DNA from: an uncultured Flavobacteriales bacterium
GTDB taxonomy: Bacteria; Bacteroidota; Bacteroidia; Flavobacteriales; Flavobacteriaceae
Direction of reading: 5' to 3'
Length of the DNA: 35,720 nucleotides
Assembly: GCA_913009535.1 (NCBI GenBank)
Contig: CAJVXR010000006.1
Location: forward strand, 1-35,720
Shown here: piece by piece, positions 34,098 to 35,720 of the stretch
How positions within the stretch are numbered: position 1 is the stretch's first letter
Layout: the number at the start of each line of letters is the position of its first letter
Program-made: the position numbers and the translations under genes
Notes under the pieces: generated by a model
What the model was told of the DNA's origin: nothing
The model's database searches: none
What the model saw: only the letters and a program-made list of their open reading frames with translations

Positions 34098-35720
34098 TTA
34101 ATCTGTTAAAGATGTTGATACTCTTCCGTTATGTCCAGCATTATATAATTTATTTATTAACTCCTGAGTTAATTTTTTATGCCATACTCTAAAAGAATAA
34201 ACAGCTATTCCTTTAGTATGATGAATACTATTGTTTATTGAACAACTGCAATAATTTCCTATAACAAGTTGCATGTTAGGGCTATCAAAGCCAGGCCAGC
34301 GCGTGTCCTGCCACACATTATACGTATTAAAATATACTCCTCGTGACCCCGGATTTGAATTTGGTGGATTATTCGTCGCTAAACCACCCGAATATGAACC
34401 ATTTCCTCCTCCATTATGCCAATAACCTATAATATGATCCCATCCATCTTTTGACTGGCTTAGTGTTCCATTTTCTCCAAATAAATTATTCCATGCGGAA
34501 TAACCATATTCTCCATCATTAATACCGGCATCATTACCATCACCACCAGGTGTTGTTCCTACCTTATTATCTCTTATTCGTGTATCTGATAAAACAATAG
34601 CTGGACCCCACCCAGTTTCATATGACATCAGCCATTTTTGGCCTGTATGCCCCTGCCAAAGACCTGCATCACCGACCTTTATCCATAGTTCATATGTTAA
34701 TGCTTGTCCATTTGTACTATCTAAAGTGTTCATAATTGAATCATTTGTATATGCCATAATTTTCATTCCATAATTTGATGATTGTAAATATCCATCAGTT
34801 TCGCTATATGTCCATCGCGATACTTCTGTGTTAGTTACATTGCTATTAGTACTACTATAATATGCTGGTTTCCATTCAGAAGATGAACTATTTATACCAG
34901 TTATAAATTCAACTTGTAATTCTGTTTTATCATCATCTGTGAATGATGATCCACCACCACCACCACCACCACCACTAGATACATCTATTGAATGTAATGC
35001 TACACCCGATTTATTTCCAACGAAACCAGAATAAAAATTCTTATTGGAAGCACTGTCGAAAATTCTACCAGTATTACTGATACGCCTTGATACATGTATC
35101 ATCGTGTAAGAACCATCGGATGGTAAAAATTGTTCAGGAAATTTATAGCCGCTGGCAACAATCTCATTATCAGAATCGGCTTTCACTCCTTTTAAATATG
35201 ATAACGTTGTATATGTTTTGTCATTTTTAACATATTCGGGAGCAGTTCCTCCCGAACTTAAATCGTTTTGAAAAGGTGACACATCGCGCCAAAATCCACT
35301 TGCGTCATATGATTCTGGAATATACCAACCTAGTATATTATTTGTATCTGGAAATTCAGGAGGAAATCCCCTGATAGTCGCACCCCCGCTTACATCTCCT
35401 GGTAATTGATATACCTCGCCTGTAGTTGATTGTCCCGTGCCTAAATAACGATGTTTCAAATAATCAAACACTTTATTTTCATCGCTAATATCTAGTATTC
35501 TATTATATGATATAACCTCTCCTACATTCCAATCACATTGTTGTGCTGGTTGTGTTTCGGTTAATCTCACAACAACGATTCCATCTGCACCATCCCCCCC
35601 ATTTACCACAATATTTCCACCACCACCACCACCACCGCTATTTGCTAGTGCGGAGCTAGGGACGCTGGAACTATTTGAACCAGAACCTCCAAGACTGCTA
35701 CCACCTGTTCCTGGTGTAGA
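34098..35720 (-). CDS. Large glycine-rich LamG-like (concanavalin fold) protein, 5' part beyond the window
   Basis: Only the last 540 residues are visible. The frame is open to the right edge, with 37 more codons before the first possible GTG at 35609, so no start is in the window. Order: a Ser/Gly-rich stretch with seven Gly (visible residues 29-35), the GGDGADGIVVVRL motif common in glycine-rich phage and algal-virus virion proteins, a module end (VISYNRILD then VFDYLKHRYLG), a region with YDASGFWRDVSPFQND, eight Gly in a row, and a C-terminal LamG domain that closes with GIAVYSFRVWHKKLT and LYNAGHNG. Function is unknown; surface adhesion or a virion/tail-like structural role fit this architecture. 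Sampled 60-base lines are often about 40% GC, and Arg codons CGC/CGA/CGT occur beside AGA, unlike most of the window. It is 16 bases from prs. Confidence 0.7.
   Translation of the reverse strand, partial: STPGTGGSSLGGSGSNSSSVPSSALANSGGGGGGGNIVVNGGDGADGIVVVRLTETQPAQQCDWNVGEVISYNRILDISDENKVFDYLKHRYLGTGQSTTGEVYQLPGDVSGGATIRGFPPEFPDTNNILGWYIPESYDASGFWRDVSPFQNDLSSGGTAPEYVKNDKTYTTLSYLKGVKADSDNEIVASGYKFPEQFLPSDGSYTMIHVSRRISNTGRIFDSASNKNFYSGFVGNKSGVALHSIDVSSGGGGGGGGSSFTDDDKTELQVEFITGINSSSSEWKPAYYSSTNSNVTNTEVSRWTYSETDGYLQSSNYGMKIMAYTNDSIMNTLDSTNGQALTYELWIKVGDAGLWQGHTGQKWLMSYETGWGPAIVLSDTRIRDNKVGTTPGGDGNDAGINDGEYGYSAWNNLFGENGTLSQSKDGWDHIIGYWHNGGGNGSYSGGLATNNPPNSNPGSRGVYFNTYNVWQDTRWPGFDSPNMQLVIGNYCSCSINNSIHHTKGIAVYSFRVWHKKLTQELINKLYNAGHNGRVSTSLTD
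34951..34975 (-). repeat. Trinucleotide (GGT)n tract coding for eight glycines
   Basis: An uninterrupted CCA/CAC tract on the plus strand codes for eight Gly between the two LamG-like regions. A sister tract at 35617-35637 codes for seven Gly. Such tracts are prone to slippage and may change linker length. Confidence 0.8.

Noticed and set aside
35607..35609. GTG as the start of the LamG-like gene
   Set aside because: The same frame stays open for 37 more codons to the edge and codes for Gly/Ser-rich sequence of the same kind; the gene is simply cut by the window.
1..35720. tRNA, rRNA, riboswitch, insertion sequence or integrase genes
   Set aside because: The intergenic gaps (all under about 250 bases) were read on both strands and none of these was recognised, including at the prs upstream end where a tRNA might be expected.

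Overview
The window looks like chromosomal DNA from an AT-rich marine-type member of the Bacteroidota, most likely a flavobacterium. The reasons are a base composition near 30% GC by eye, Arg codons that are mostly AGA, starts preceded by A/T-rich leaders with no Shine-Dalgarno, promoter -7 boxes of the Bacteroidota type TAnnTTTG, and flavobacterial gene order (prs-rplY, pth-ribF, serS-rsmA-mgtE; fbp next to a GNAT gene and aspartokinase). No rRNA, tRNA, CRISPR array, insertion sequence or integrase was seen. The longest gap without a gene is about 250 bases.

Bases 1-2427 hold the 3' part of a lipoprotein alpha/beta-hydrolase (its start lies before the window) followed one base later by an SLC13/DASS carboxylate transporter. 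Bases 2422-6949 (minus strand) form a tight four-gene run: acyl-CoA carboxylase beta subunit, crotonase, zinc-free MDR oxidoreductase and nitronate monooxygenase. Bases 7200-16667 (plus strand) form a nine-gene acyl-CoA cluster: acyl-CoA synthetase, SDR, a second unit starting with an acyl-CoA dehydrogenase that carries a degenerate copy of its own C-terminal domain, two more SDRs, a MaoC hydratase, a crotonase, an ACAD11-like dehydrogenase and an APH-type kinase. The last two are the separated equivalents of the two halves of eukaryotic ACAD10/ACAD11. This suggests activation, phosphorylation and beta-oxidation of 4-hydroxy acids or similar substrates, perhaps fed by the surface esterase and the carboxylate importer. 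That functional chain is inference.

Bases 16708-34081 are housekeeping: metG, an LD-carboxypeptidase, mfd, fbp, a GNAT acetyltransferase, aspartokinase, then a long minus-strand set (prs, rplY, pth, ribF, serS, rsmA, mgtE, a D-2-hydroxyacid dehydrogenase, arsC). Two clear hairpin terminators (after metG and after rplY) and several -7 boxes placed 16-18 bases before start codons give the transcription layout.

Bases 34098-35720 are the C-terminal part of a large glycine-rich, LamG-like protein that runs off the right edge. Its composition, trinucleotide glycine tracts and virus-like architecture stand apart from the housekeeping genes it directly adjoins.
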